Source: Microbacterium binotii
GTDB lineage: Bacteria; Actinomycetota; Actinomycetes; Actinomycetales; Microbacteriaceae
Assembly: GCF_021398715.1 (NCBI RefSeq)
Contig: NZ_CP090347.1
Location: forward strand, 124,001-188,000
DNA length: 64,000 nt
Reading direction: 5' to 3'
The translations under genes and the position numbers were made by a program. The notes under the pieces are model-generated. The model had not been told where the DNA came from and did no database searches. It saw only the letters and a list, made by a program, of their open reading frames with translations. Every line of letters begins with the position of its first letter. The stretch's first letter is position 1. Below are positions 16,418-23,772 of this stretch, one piece after another.

Positions 16418-17982
16418 GCGAGATCCCCGCCGACCTCCGGGCCGCCTTCGACCGCTACGAGCGGGCGATCCTCGACAACGACCTCGCGGTGCTCGACGAG
16501 ATGTTCGCGCCCGGCGACGAGACGCTGCGCGGGGATGCGGCCGGGCTGCTCGTCGGCCACGACGTGATCAGCGCCTTCCGGGGTGTGCGCGGCGGAGTCG
16601 CGCCGCGGACGATCCAGCGCATCGAGTACCGGCCGCTCGCCGACGACCTCGCCCTGCTCGTCTCGGTGTCGCGCTTCACCGGCGGCGGCACGGGGCTGCA
16701 GACCCAGCTGTGGCGGCGCGGCGGAAGCGGATGGGTCATCGAGGCCGCGCACGTGACGGGCAAGGCCCAGGCGCTCGACCGGTCGGTCTGGCGCACGGTC
16801 GGCGACCCGCTGTGGCAGGGCGCATGGGAGGGTCCGCTCGAGGGCCTCAACGTCGCCGTCAAAGACCTCTTCGCCATCAAGGGCTACCGCATCGGCGCGG
16901 GCAACCCGACCTTCCTCGAGACGGCGAGGCCCGAGTCCACCACGGCTCCCGCCGTCGCCGATCTGCTGCGCGGCGGGGCGTCGCTGCGCGGCATCGCGCG
17001 CACCGACGAGTTCGCCTACTCGATCGCGGGGGACAACGCGCACTACGGCACCCCTCCCAACGGTGCGCTCCCGGGCGCGCTGCCGGGCGGATCGTCGAGC
17101 GGACCCGCATCCGCCGTCGCGACAGGGCAGGCGGAGGTGGGACTCGCGACCGACACCGCGGGGTCCGTGCGCGTGCCCGCTTCGTACCAGGGCCTGTGGG
17201 GCCTGCGAACGACTCACAACCTCGTACCGCGGCAGGGGATGCTGCCTCTCGCGCAGTCCTTCGACACGATCGGCTGGCTCACGCGCGACGGCAGCACCCT
17301 TCAGCGGGTGGTCGACTGGTGCCTGAGCTACGACGGCTCCGAGTCGACCGAGAGCGTCTTCGGCGAATCCGCGGGCGACCTGCCCTGGCGCTTCGTCATC
17401 CCCGAGGACGTGCTGACCCACGTCGAGCCCGACACCCGGGCGGCGTTCGACGCCTACGTGGAGCGGCTCGCCGCATCCGAGAGGGCGCCGGAGATCGAGA
17501 CGGTCTCGATCGGCGATCTCGACGAGTACTTCGAACCGTTCCGCACCGTGCAGGCGGCGGAGGCCTGGCGCAACAACCGCGAGTGGCTCCGGGCCCACCC
17601 GGGATCCACGGGGGCGGCGGTCGCCGAGCGGTTCCGCATCGCCAGCGAGGTCACGGCCGAGGCGGAGCGCATCGCTCGCCAGGCGCTCGAGCCGCTCCGC
17701 GAGCGCGTGCACTCCCTCCTGCAGAACGCCGTGCTGCTGCTGCCCACGGTGCCCGGTCCCGCCCCGATGCGCACGTCGGATCCGGCGAAGGTGGACGCGG
17801 TGCGTCAGGCGACGCTGCGCATGACGACGCCCGCGGCCGTCGCCGGCACCCCCGCCCTCTCGATCCCGCTGCTCACCGTCCGCTCGCAGCTCGGCCCCGC
17901 GCCCGTCGGGGTCTGCCTCGTCTCGCGCAGCGGCACCGACATCGCCCTCGTCCGCCTCGGACGCCGCCTCGCGGCGCTCTGA
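16414..17982 (+). CDS. AtzH/HpxZ-like domain fused to amidase (AtzE/HpxY-like)
   Basis: A 522-residue two-domain protein. Residues ~1-125 (AAFDRYERAILDNDLAVLDE, then LVSVSRFTGGGTGLQTQLW) form an NTF2-like DUF3225/AtzH domain. From ~130 on it is an amidase-signature enzyme with the catalytic triad K150 (NVAVKDLF), cis-Ser in PGGSSSGP (227-229) and nucleophile S251 (TDTAGSVRVPAS). In Klebsiella hpxWXYZ and the atz operons these parts are separate proteins. Beside pucG, which can make oxalurate, an oxalurate- or ureido-acid-cleaving role is inferred. It overlaps the acetamidase gene (ATGA); pucG follows after 22 nt. Confidence 0.85.
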   Translation: MSEIPADLRAAFDRYERAILDNDLAVLDEMFAPGDETLRGDAAGLLVGHDVISAFRGVRGGVAPRTIQRIEYRPLADDLALLVSVSRFTGGGTGLQTQLWRRGGSGWVIEAAHVTGKAQALDRSVWRTVGDPLWQGAWEGPLEGLNVAVKDLFAIKGYRIGAGNPTFLETARPESTTAPAVADLLRGGASLRGIARTDEFAYSIAGDNAHYGTPPNGALPGALPGGSSSGPASAVATGQAEVGLATDTAGSVRVPASYQGLWGLRTTHNLVPRQGMLPLAQSFDTIGWLTRDGSTLQRVVDWCLSYDGSESTESVFGESAGDLPWRFVIPEDVLTHVEPDTRAAFDAYVERLAASERAPEIETVSIGDLDEYFEPFRTVQAAEAWRNNREWLRAHPGSTGAAVAERFRIASEVTAEAERIARQALEPLRERVHSLLQNAVLLLPTVPGPAPMRTSDPAKVDAVRQATLRMTTPAAVAGTPALSIPLLTVRSQLGPAPVGVCLVSRSGTDIALVRLGRRLAAL

Positions 17983-18004
17983 CCGCGATCCCCAGGAAGC
18001 ACTC

Positions 18005-19231
18005 ATGACCGACACCCTCCCCATCGATCCGCCCGCACGCCTGCTCATGGGACCGGGCCCCATCTCCGCCTACCCGTCCGTGCTGCGCGCCATGTCGGCG
18101 CCACTCGTGGGCCAGTACGACCCGTTCATGACCCACACGATGAACGAGACGCAGGAGCTGTACCGGCAGGTGTGGGCCACCGAGAACGAGGCGACCCTGC
18201 TCGTCGACGGCACGTCCCGCGCCGGCATCGAGGCCGCGATCGTGAGCCTCGTGCGCCCCGGCGACCGCGTGCTCGTGCCCGTGTTCGGACGCTTCGGGCA
18301 TCTGCTGGCAGAGATCGCCGAACGCGCGCTCGCCGAGGTGCACACGATCGAGACCGAGTGGGGTCAGGTCTTCACCCCCGCGGCGATCGAAGAGGCCGTC
18401 GTGCGCGTCAAGCCGACGCTCCTCGCGCTCGTGCAGGGCGACACCTCGACCACGATGCTGCAGCCGCTGGAGGAGATCGGCGAGATCTGCCGCGCGCACG
18501 GCGTGCTCTTCTACTCCGACGCCACCGCATCCCTCGGCGGCAACGCGTTCGAGGCCGACGCCTGGGGGCTGGATGCGGCGACCGCCGGTCTGCAGAAGTG
18601 CCTGGGCGGCCCGAGCGGCTCCGCTCCGATCACCCTCAGCGAGCGCGCCGTCGAGGTCATCCGCTCCCGCAAGCGGATCGAGGCCGGCATCCGCGAGGCG
18701 GGCGACGAGGACGCCCCGGACTTCGTGCGCTCCAACTACTTCGACCTCGGCATGATCCTCGACTACTGGGGTCCGCGCCGATTGAACCATCACACCGAGG
18801 CGACGAGCATGCTCTACGGCGCCCGCGAGTGCGCGCGCCTCCTGCTCCTCGAGGGCCGCGAGGCGGTGATCGCCCGGCACGAGCTCGCCGGCCGCGCGAT
18901 GCTCGCCGGCGTCGAGGCTCTTGGCCTCGCCGTCTTCGGAGACGTCGCGCACAAGATGAGCAACGTGGTGGCCGTGTACATCCCCGAGGGCGTGCCCGGC
19001 GATGCCGCACGCACCGCGATGCTCGAGGACTTCGGCATCGAGATCGGCACGTCCTTCGGTCCGCTGCACGGCAAGGTGTGGCGCATCGGCACGATGGGCT
19101 ACAACGCCCGCAAGGACACGGTGCTCACGACCCTCGCCGCCCTCGAGGCGGTGCTGCGTCGGCACGGCGTCGCCGTTCCCGCCGGCGGCGGCGTGGAGGC
19201 CGCATCCGACGTCTTCGCGGGGCGCGCATGA
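18005..19231 (+). CDS. pucG: (S)-ureidoglycine--glyoxylate aminotransferase
   Basis: A 408-residue PLP enzyme of fold type I, class V, close to PucG and alanine-glyoxylate aminotransferase. It has the N-terminal LLMGPGPISAYPSVLRAM, the PLP-aspartate stretch LFYSDATASLGG and the Schiff-base Lys at K198 in GLQKCLGGPSGS. PucG moves the amino group of ureidoglycine to glyoxylate (or another acceptor), yielding oxalurate and glycine. Its position between allB, the amidase fusion and an M20 hydrolase supports this assignment over a generic alanine-glyoxylate transaminase. The next gene overlaps its stop codon (ATGA). Confidence 0.9.
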   Translation: MTDTLPIDPPARLLMGPGPISAYPSVLRAMSAPLVGQYDPFMTHTMNETQELYRQVWATENEATLLVDGTSRAGIEAAIVSLVRPGDRVLVPVFGRFGHLLAEIAERALAEVHTIETEWGQVFTPAAIEEAVVRVKPTLLALVQGDTSTTMLQPLEEIGEICRAHGVLFYSDATASLGGNAFEADAWGLDAATAGLQKCLGGPSGSAPITLSERAVEVIRSRKRIEAGIREAGDEDAPDFVRSNYFDLGMILDYWGPRRLNHHTEATSMLYGARECARLLLLEGREAVIARHELAGRAMLAGVEALGLAVFGDVAHKMSNVVAVYIPEGVPGDAARTAMLEDFGIEIGTSFGPLHGKVWRIGTMGYNARKDTVLTTLAALEAVLRRHGVAVPAGGGVEAASDVFAGRA

Positions 19232-20538
19232 TGTTGGAGGTCTCGCCCGACCGCATCGCGGCCGCCGCGCGGCGCGTGATGGCAAGGTGCGACGAGCTCG
19301 CGCGCGTCACCGCGACGCCGGGCCGCATCGAGCGGGTCTACCTCTCTCCTGAGCACGCGCGGGTGAACCGCCTCGCGGCGGAGTGGATGCGCGAGCTCGG
19401 CATGCGCACGCGACAGGATGCGGCGGGCAACCAGATCGGTCGGCTCGACCGCATCGTCGGCGACACGCTCGACCCGGACGCGCCCGCATTGATCATCGGG
19501 TCGCACCTGGACACCGTGCTGGATGCGGGACGCTTCGACGGGATCGTGGGCGTGCTGATGGGGCTCGAGATCGCCCGGCTCCTCCGGACGCCGGTCGGCG
19601 ACGGGCGCTTCGGCGTCGCGCTCCCGTTCGCGCTGGAGGTCGTCGCGTTCTCGGACGAGGAGGGCACGCGCTTCGGCAAGGCCCTGCTCGGCTCCTCTGC
19701 GGTCGCGGGACTGTGGGACGAGGATTGGTGGGCGCTGACGGATGCCGACGGCACGAGCCTGCGGCAGGCGTTCCTCGAGTTCGGGCTCGACCCGGCGCGC
19801 ATCGCCGAGGCCGCCCGGCGGCCCGACGAGCTGATCGGATATCTCGAGGCGCACATCGAGCAGGGGCCGGAGCTCGACCGGCGCGGTGAGCCGCTCGCGG
19901 TCGTCTCCTCGATCGCCTCCGCGCGCCGCTTCCAGCTCGTCGTCGAGGGGGAGGCCCGTCATGCCGGTGGCACGCCGTACGACATGCGCCGCGATGCGCT
20001 GCTGGGTGCGAGCGAGGCGGCGCTCGCGGTCGAGCGCATCTGCCGCGACGAGCACCACATCATCGGCACCGTGGGTCAGCTCGAGGCCTACCCGGGTGCG
20101 GTCAACGTCGTGCCCGGCGAGGCGCGTTTCTCCCTCGACCTCCGCGGAGAGTTCGACGAGACCCGCGACCACGTGTGGGACGAGCTCTCCCGCGAACTCG
20201 ACGCGATCATGGGGCGCCGGGGACTGCGCTGGAGCTCGCGCGAGGTGCACAGCGCCGCCGCCGTCATGTGCGCGCCGCTCCTGCAGGACGTCGTGCGCGA
20301 GGGCATCGGCGCGGCCGACGCGCCCGGCGGCGACGACCCGGCCGTGATCTTCAGCCGCGCCGGCCACGACGCGATGTCGATCGGTGCGATCACCGACGTC
20401 GGGATGCTCTTCCTGCGCAACCCCGACGGCATCAGCCACCATCCGGGCGAGTCCGTCTCGTCACCGGACGTGGCTCTCGGCATCCGTGCCCTCGCCGAGT
20501 CCGTGCTCGCGCTCGCCGCCGACGTCCGCGTGCGCTGA
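19228..20538 (+). CDS. allC: Allantoate amidohydrolase (M20, hydantoinase/carbamoylase type)
   Basis: A 436-residue metallo-amidohydrolase of the M20 superfamily. Metal ligands are visible in GSHLDTVLDAGRFDG and FSDEEGTRFG; EAHIEQGPEL and ARHAGGTPYDMRRDAL are typical of the allantoate amidohydrolase / N-carbamoyl amino acid hydrolase branch, and SRAGHDAMSIG is the last ligand block. In this operon the likely reaction is allantoate to ureidoglycine, CO2 and NH3. Its ATG overlaps the pucG stop codon. A single-residue alternative start (ATG 19231) exists. Ureidoglycolate or N-carbamoyl substrates cannot be excluded from sequence alone. Confidence 0.88.
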   Translation: MMLEVSPDRIAAAARRVMARCDELARVTATPGRIERVYLSPEHARVNRLAAEWMRELGMRTRQDAAGNQIGRLDRIVGDTLDPDAPALIIGSHLDTVLDAGRFDGIVGVLMGLEIARLLRTPVGDGRFGVALPFALEVVAFSDEEGTRFGKALLGSSAVAGLWDEDWWALTDADGTSLRQAFLEFGLDPARIAEAARRPDELIGYLEAHIEQGPELDRRGEPLAVVSSIASARRFQLVVEGEARHAGGTPYDMRRDALLGASEAALAVERICRDEHHIIGTVGQLEAYPGAVNVVPGEARFSLDLRGEFDETRDHVWDELSRELDAIMGRRGLRWSSREVHSAAAVMCAPLLQDVVREGIGAADAPGGDDPAVIFSRAGHDAMSIGAITDVGMLFLRNPDGISHHPGESVSSPDVALGIRALAESVLALAADVRVR

Positions 20539-20599
20539 CGACGGGGGTGCGGGGCCCGGGCTCGCCTGAAGGAGGGGCGGCGCCGTCATCCGCGACAGG

Positions 20600-20666
20600 T
20601 TCCCGCATCCGCCACAGGAATCGACAGGCGCACCTGCGCATTTGTGTGGCATCTGCGCACGCGCAG
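20600..20666. repeat. Imperfect repeat copy A (CCGCATCCGCCACAG family)
   Basis: About 67 bp between the end of the allantoin operon and the converging XRE-cupin gene. It shares CCGCATCCGCCACAG, ATCGAC and GGCGCA blocks in the same order and spacing with 23599-23665. It contains CCTGCGC and GCGCAGG arms and so may fold, serving as a terminator between the converging genes. Confidence 0.5.
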
Positions 20667-20670
20667 GGGA

Positions 20671-21255
20671 TCAGCGGGGGCGCGGGACGCTCGTGACGAA
20701 GAGGGCGACGACCCGCTCCTCGCCGACGAGGCGCCAGCGGTCGCGGGCGCCCGCGGGGAATCGGATGAAGTCGCCCGGCTCGAGCGCATAGGTGCCGGCG
20801 CCGAGCACATCCACCTCGAGACGCCCGGAGACCAGGTACAGGCCGCTCTCGCCCGGCGACTCGAACCACTCGGCGATGTACTCGTCGGGGCCGAACGCGT
20901 ACTCGACGACCTCGAGGGCCGAGCTCTCGCGCAGCAGCAGCGCGCGTCCGAGTGCGGCATCGTCTCGCTCGGCCACGGGGATGCGGCGCCCCTCGCCGGC
21001 GCGGACGACATCGACCTCGTCGACGCCCACGGCGGGCAGCAGATCGCCGGGTCGTACCCCGAGCGCGCGGGCGAGACGGTAGACCGACGCCATCGACGGG
21101 GCGCTCGCGCCGCGCTCGATCTGGCTCAGGAACGGCTGGCTCATCCCCGCCGCGGCGGCCAGCTCACGCGTCGAGAGCCCGGCCGCATCGCGGAGTCGGC
21201 GGATCTCAGCGCCGACGACCGAGCCGAGGTCGGCATCGAGGGAGGGGTCGCTCAA
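20671..21255 (-). CDS. XRE-cupin transcriptional regulator
   Basis: A 194-residue regulator. An N-terminal XRE helix-turn-helix (about 12-68; LSTRELAAAAGMSQPFLSQI is the recognition region) is followed by a small cupin sensor (about 105-190; EYIAEWFESPGESGLYLVSG, then LEPGDFIRFPAGARDRW). Such regulators, of the PuuR/SutR type, bind small amino or purine-like ligands in the cupin. It is divergent from the deaminase gene at 21370 and is the nearest regulator to the allantoin operon. It is clearly related to the proteins at 30798 and 40390. Confidence 0.88.
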   Translation of the reverse strand: MSDPSLDADLGSVVGAEIRRLRDAAGLSTRELAAAAGMSQPFLSQIERGASAPSMASVYRLARALGVRPGDLLPAVGVDEVDVVRAGEGRRIPVAERDDAALGRALLLRESSALEVVEYAFGPDEYIAEWFESPGESGLYLVSGRLEVDVLGAGTYALEPGDFIRFPAGARDRWRLVGEERVVALFVTSVPRPR

Positions 21256-21326
21256 TTTACGCTCCGGAAACGTTCGCCGAATGCTCTCGTCATCGCATGC
21301 ATTGAATATGAATGCTGTCAGTTATC

Positions 21327-21347
21327 ACTGAGGGTGTCTCCCTCAGT
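21327..21347 (+). promoter_or_regulatory. Perfect dyad in the leader of the 21370 deaminase gene
   Basis: ACTGAGGG and CCCTCAGT form an 8-bp perfect inverted repeat with a 5-nt loop, 22 nt before the ATG. It lies next to an AT-rich block (TTGAATATGAATGC at 21302-21315, TTATCA at 21322) that probably holds the divergent promoters. It could be the operator of the neighbouring XRE-cupin protein or an RNA hairpin in the leader. CCCTCAGT also occurs at 44701, upstream of the molybdenum-enzyme genes. Confidence 0.45.
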
Positions 21348-21369
21348 TTAGAAGAGCACGGAGAGCCCC

Positions 21370-22422
21370 ATGAGCGCATCGGCCGAGATCGAGCGGATCG
21401 TGCGGGGACTGCCGAAGGTCAGCCTGCACTGCCACCTCATCGGCTCGGTGCAGGCGACGACGCTCGTCGAGCTGGCGGCCAAGCACGGCGTCGCGCTCGA
21501 CGGGGGACGCACCGCGGAGAACCTCTTCGACCACGCCAGTTACGAGGACCTCGACGAGTTCCTCCGCGTGCTGGATGTGGCCGGCTCCGTCATCCGCGAC
21601 GTGGACGACTTCCATCGCGTCACCTACGAGTCGCTGACCGCGGGCGGAGCCGCGCACAATGTGCTCTATCGCGAGATCTTCCTCAGCCCTCCCGGCCATC
21701 CTGGCATCGCGTACCGCACGATCATCGACGGCGTCCGCGCCGGGATGCGCGACGCCGAGGTCGACACCGGCATCCGCAGCAACCTCATCGTCGGCCTCAA
21801 CCGCAATGACACCCCGGGCGCCGCCACCGAGCTGGTCGAGACGATGATCGCCAACCCCTTCGACGAGGTCATCGGGATCGGGCTCGACTACTCCGAGATG
21901 ATCGGGCCGCCCGAGAAGTTCTGGAAGGCCTTCCGGCTCGCGGGCGAGGCCGGTCTGCAGCGCACCGCGCACTCCGAATCGGGGCCGCCGCACAACATCG
22001 AGACCATCCTCGACCTGCTCGGATGCAGCCGCGTTGACCACGGTTATCACGTCGTCGACGACCCGGACATCACGCGCCGCTGCGTCGAAGAGCGCATCCC
22101 CTTCACGTGCACGCCCGTATCGAGCGACATCGGCCGCTACTCCGGCAGCGGGGACGGCAGCCACCTCCGCATCAAGCAGATGGTGGATGCGGGACTGCTC
22201 GTGACCATCGACTCCGATGACCCGCCGATGTTCGGCACCGATCCCACCCACGACTACCGTGCCCTCGCCCAGGCGCTCGGGTACGGCCTCGACACCCTCG
22301 CATCCTTCACCGCCAACGCGATCGAGGCGAGCTGGCTCGACGCGGACAGCAAACGCGACCTGCAGCAGCGCGCCGACCGCATGGTCGCCGACCTCGCGGC
22401 GCCGCTCGGCACGACCCCCTGA
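21370..22422 (+). CDS. Adenosine-deaminase-superfamily protein (paralogue 1)
   Basis: A 350-residue TIM-barrel protein of the adenosine/adenine deaminase family. It has the first metal site in VSLHCHLIGSV (HxH), SRVDHGYHVVDDPD, and the last metal/catalytic Asp pair in TIDSDDPPMF. The block that is HAGE in standard enzymes reads TAHSESGPPHNI, so the usual proton-donor glutamate is displaced. It probably deaminates a purine-like amine, but not necessarily adenosine. The downstream NMT1 lipoprotein gene starts 28 nt later, suggesting one operon. It is divergent from an XRE-cupin gene. Confidence 0.8.
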   Translation: MSASAEIERIVRGLPKVSLHCHLIGSVQATTLVELAAKHGVALDGGRTAENLFDHASYEDLDEFLRVLDVAGSVIRDVDDFHRVTYESLTAGGAAHNVLYREIFLSPPGHPGIAYRTIIDGVRAGMRDAEVDTGIRSNLIVGLNRNDTPGAATELVETMIANPFDEVIGIGLDYSEMIGPPEKFWKAFRLAGEAGLQRTAHSESGPPHNIETILDLLGCSRVDHGYHVVDDPDITRRCVEERIPFTCTPVSSDIGRYSGSGDGSHLRIKQMVDAGLLVTIDSDDPPMFGTDPTHDYRALAQALGYGLDTLASFTANAIEASWLDADSKRDLQQRADRMVADLAAPLGTTP

Positions 22423-22450
22423 CCCACCCCATCCACCACCAGGAGCACCC

Positions 22451-23515
22451 ATGTCACGCAGCCACCGATCCCGCCTGGGAGTCGCCCTCGCCGGCCTCGT
22501 CGTCTCGGCCGCCGCCCTCACCGCCTGCGCCGGCGGGGCGGGGGAGCCGTCCGCATCCGGATCGTCCGACTCAGCCGGTCTCGGCGATGTCACCCTCCAG
22601 CTCAGCTGGATCCTCAACGAGGAGTTCGCCGGCGAGTACTTCGCCGACTCGAAGGGCTACTACGAGGAGGCGGGCCTGGGGCAGGTGCGGCTGATCCCCG
22701 GCCCCTCGACCGGTGTCGCGGAGCTGCTCAGCGGCACGACCGACATCGCCATCAACGACGCCGTGTCGGCCGGCACGGCGGTGGCCACCGAGGGCGCGCC
22801 CATCAAGATCATCGGCGCGACGCTGCAGAAGAACCCGTTCACCATCCTGTCGCTGGCCGACGGGGGCAACATCCTGAAGCCGTCGGACATGATCGGCAAG
22901 CGCATCGGTGTGCAGGACTCCAACCGCGCGCTCTTCTCGGCGCTGCTCGCCGCGAACGACATCGACCCCTCGCAGGTCGACATCGTCCCCGTGCAGTACG
23001 ACCCGGCGCCGCTGACCAACGGCGAGGTCGACGGCTTCACGGCCTACCTCACCAACGAGGCGATCACGGTCGAGATGGCCGGGTTCAAGACCGCCAATCT
23101 GCCGCTCGCCGAGAACGGCCTGCCGTTCGTCGCCGAGACGTTCTCGGTCACCGACGACACCCTCAAGAACCGGCGCGACATGCTGAAGGCCTTCCTCGTC
23201 GCCGAGATCCGCGGGTGGACCGATGCTCTGGCCGATCCCGACGAGGGCGCGCGTCTCGCGAAGGACGTCTACGGCAAGGACCTCGACCTCGATCCCGCCA
23301 AGACGATCGCCGGCCTGCTGGCCACCAACGCTCTCATCACCACGGAAGAGACCGCTGAGAACGGTCTGTTCACCATCTCCGACGCCCTGCAGAAGCAGAC
23401 GATCGCCAGCCTCGCCGGTGCCGGCATCACGCTGGAGGCGTCCGACCTGTTCGACATGAGCCTGCTCGACGAGGTCTACCAGGAGAACCCTGACCTCATC
23501 GCGTACGCCGGCTGA
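22451..23515 (+). CDS. NMT1/THI5-type substrate-binding lipoprotein (copy 1)
   Basis: A 354-residue ABC transporter binding protein. It has a signal peptide with lipobox ending at C26 (ALTAC), a Ser/Gly-rich linker, then the NMT1 fold: LQLSWILNEEFAGEYFADSK, IPGPSTGVAELLSGTTDIAI and [17 protein letters not shown]. The family carries thiamine and riboflavin precursors, nitrate/sulfonates or pyrimidines. Roughly 60% of residues match the protein at 26005. No permease is encoded beside it, so it probably uses the ABC transporter at 27170-29704. AGGAG at 22441 fixes the ATG. A strong terminator follows. Confidence 0.88.
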   Translation: MSRSHRSRLGVALAGLVVSAAALTACAGGAGEPSASGSSDSAGLGDVTLQLSWILNEEFAGEYFADSKGYYEEAGLGQVRLIPGPSTGVAELLSGTTDIAINDAVSAGTAVATEGAPIKIIGATLQKNPFTILSLADGGNILKPSDMIGKRIGVQDSNRALFSALLAANDIDPSQVDIVPVQYDPAPLTNGEVDGFTAYLTNEAITVEMAGFKTANLPLAENGLPFVAETFSVTDDTLKNRRDMLKAFLVAEIRGWTDALADPDEGARLAKDVYGKDLDLDPAKTIAGLLATNALITTEETAENGLFTISDALQKQTIASLAGAGITLEASDLFDMSLLDEVYQENPDLIAYAG

Positions 23516-23526
23516 GTCCGCAACGC

Positions 23527-23562
23527 CGCCGCCCCGCATCCCGCGTCGGATGCGGGGCGGCG
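23527..23562 (+). terminator. Strong hairpin terminator
   Basis: A perfect 15-bp stem (CGCCGCCCCGCATCC with GGATGCGGGGCGGCG) and 6-nt loop, 12 nt after the stop codon of the first NMT1 gene. It closes the 21370-23515 transcription unit. Confidence 0.8.
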
Positions 23563-23598
23563 CCGTGTCCGGCATCTCCGCTGCGCTGGGGCGACACC

Positions 23599-23665
23599 TT
23601 TCCGCATCCGCCACAGTGATCGACTGGCGCATCTGCGGAGAAGTGGCGCATCCGCGCAGATGCGA
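23599..23665. repeat. Imperfect repeat copy B (CCGCATCCGCCACAG family)
   Basis: The partner of 20600-20666. Here CGCATCTGCG (23629-23638) and CGCAGATGCG (23655-23664) form a 10-bp perfect inverted repeat with a 16-nt loop, a clearer hairpin than in copy A. It lies between the terminator of one gene and the promoter of the next. Confidence 0.5.
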
Positions 23666-23706
23666 CGCAACTCGGGCATCGGCCACGCGCCGCGGGCGCC
23701 ACGTGC

Positions 23707-23738
23707 GCGAAACATCCCAGTGTTAGCGTCACCAACAT
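23707..23738 (+). promoter_or_regulatory. Shared-motif promoter of the 23773 amidohydrolase gene
   Basis: GCGAAA (23707-23712), 10 nt, then TTAGCGT (23723-23729) reproduces the allB promoter arrangement exactly. Directly downstream lies GTCACCAACAT (23728-23738), which matches the GTNACCAACAT sequence at the allB and molybdenum-enzyme control regions. The predicted transcript starts near 23737 and has a leader of about 36 nt with an AACTGGAG ribosome-binding site. Confidence 0.6.
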
Positions 23739-23772
23739 CCGTGTCGTCCGCCCCGAACCGAACTGGAGCCCC

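Noticed and set aside
20539..20670. A small gene or tRNA between the allantoin operon and the XRE-cupin gene
   Set aside because: No cloverleaf arms or CCA-type end and no frame with a start and coding bias; the stretch is explained by an imperfect repeat and gene ends.
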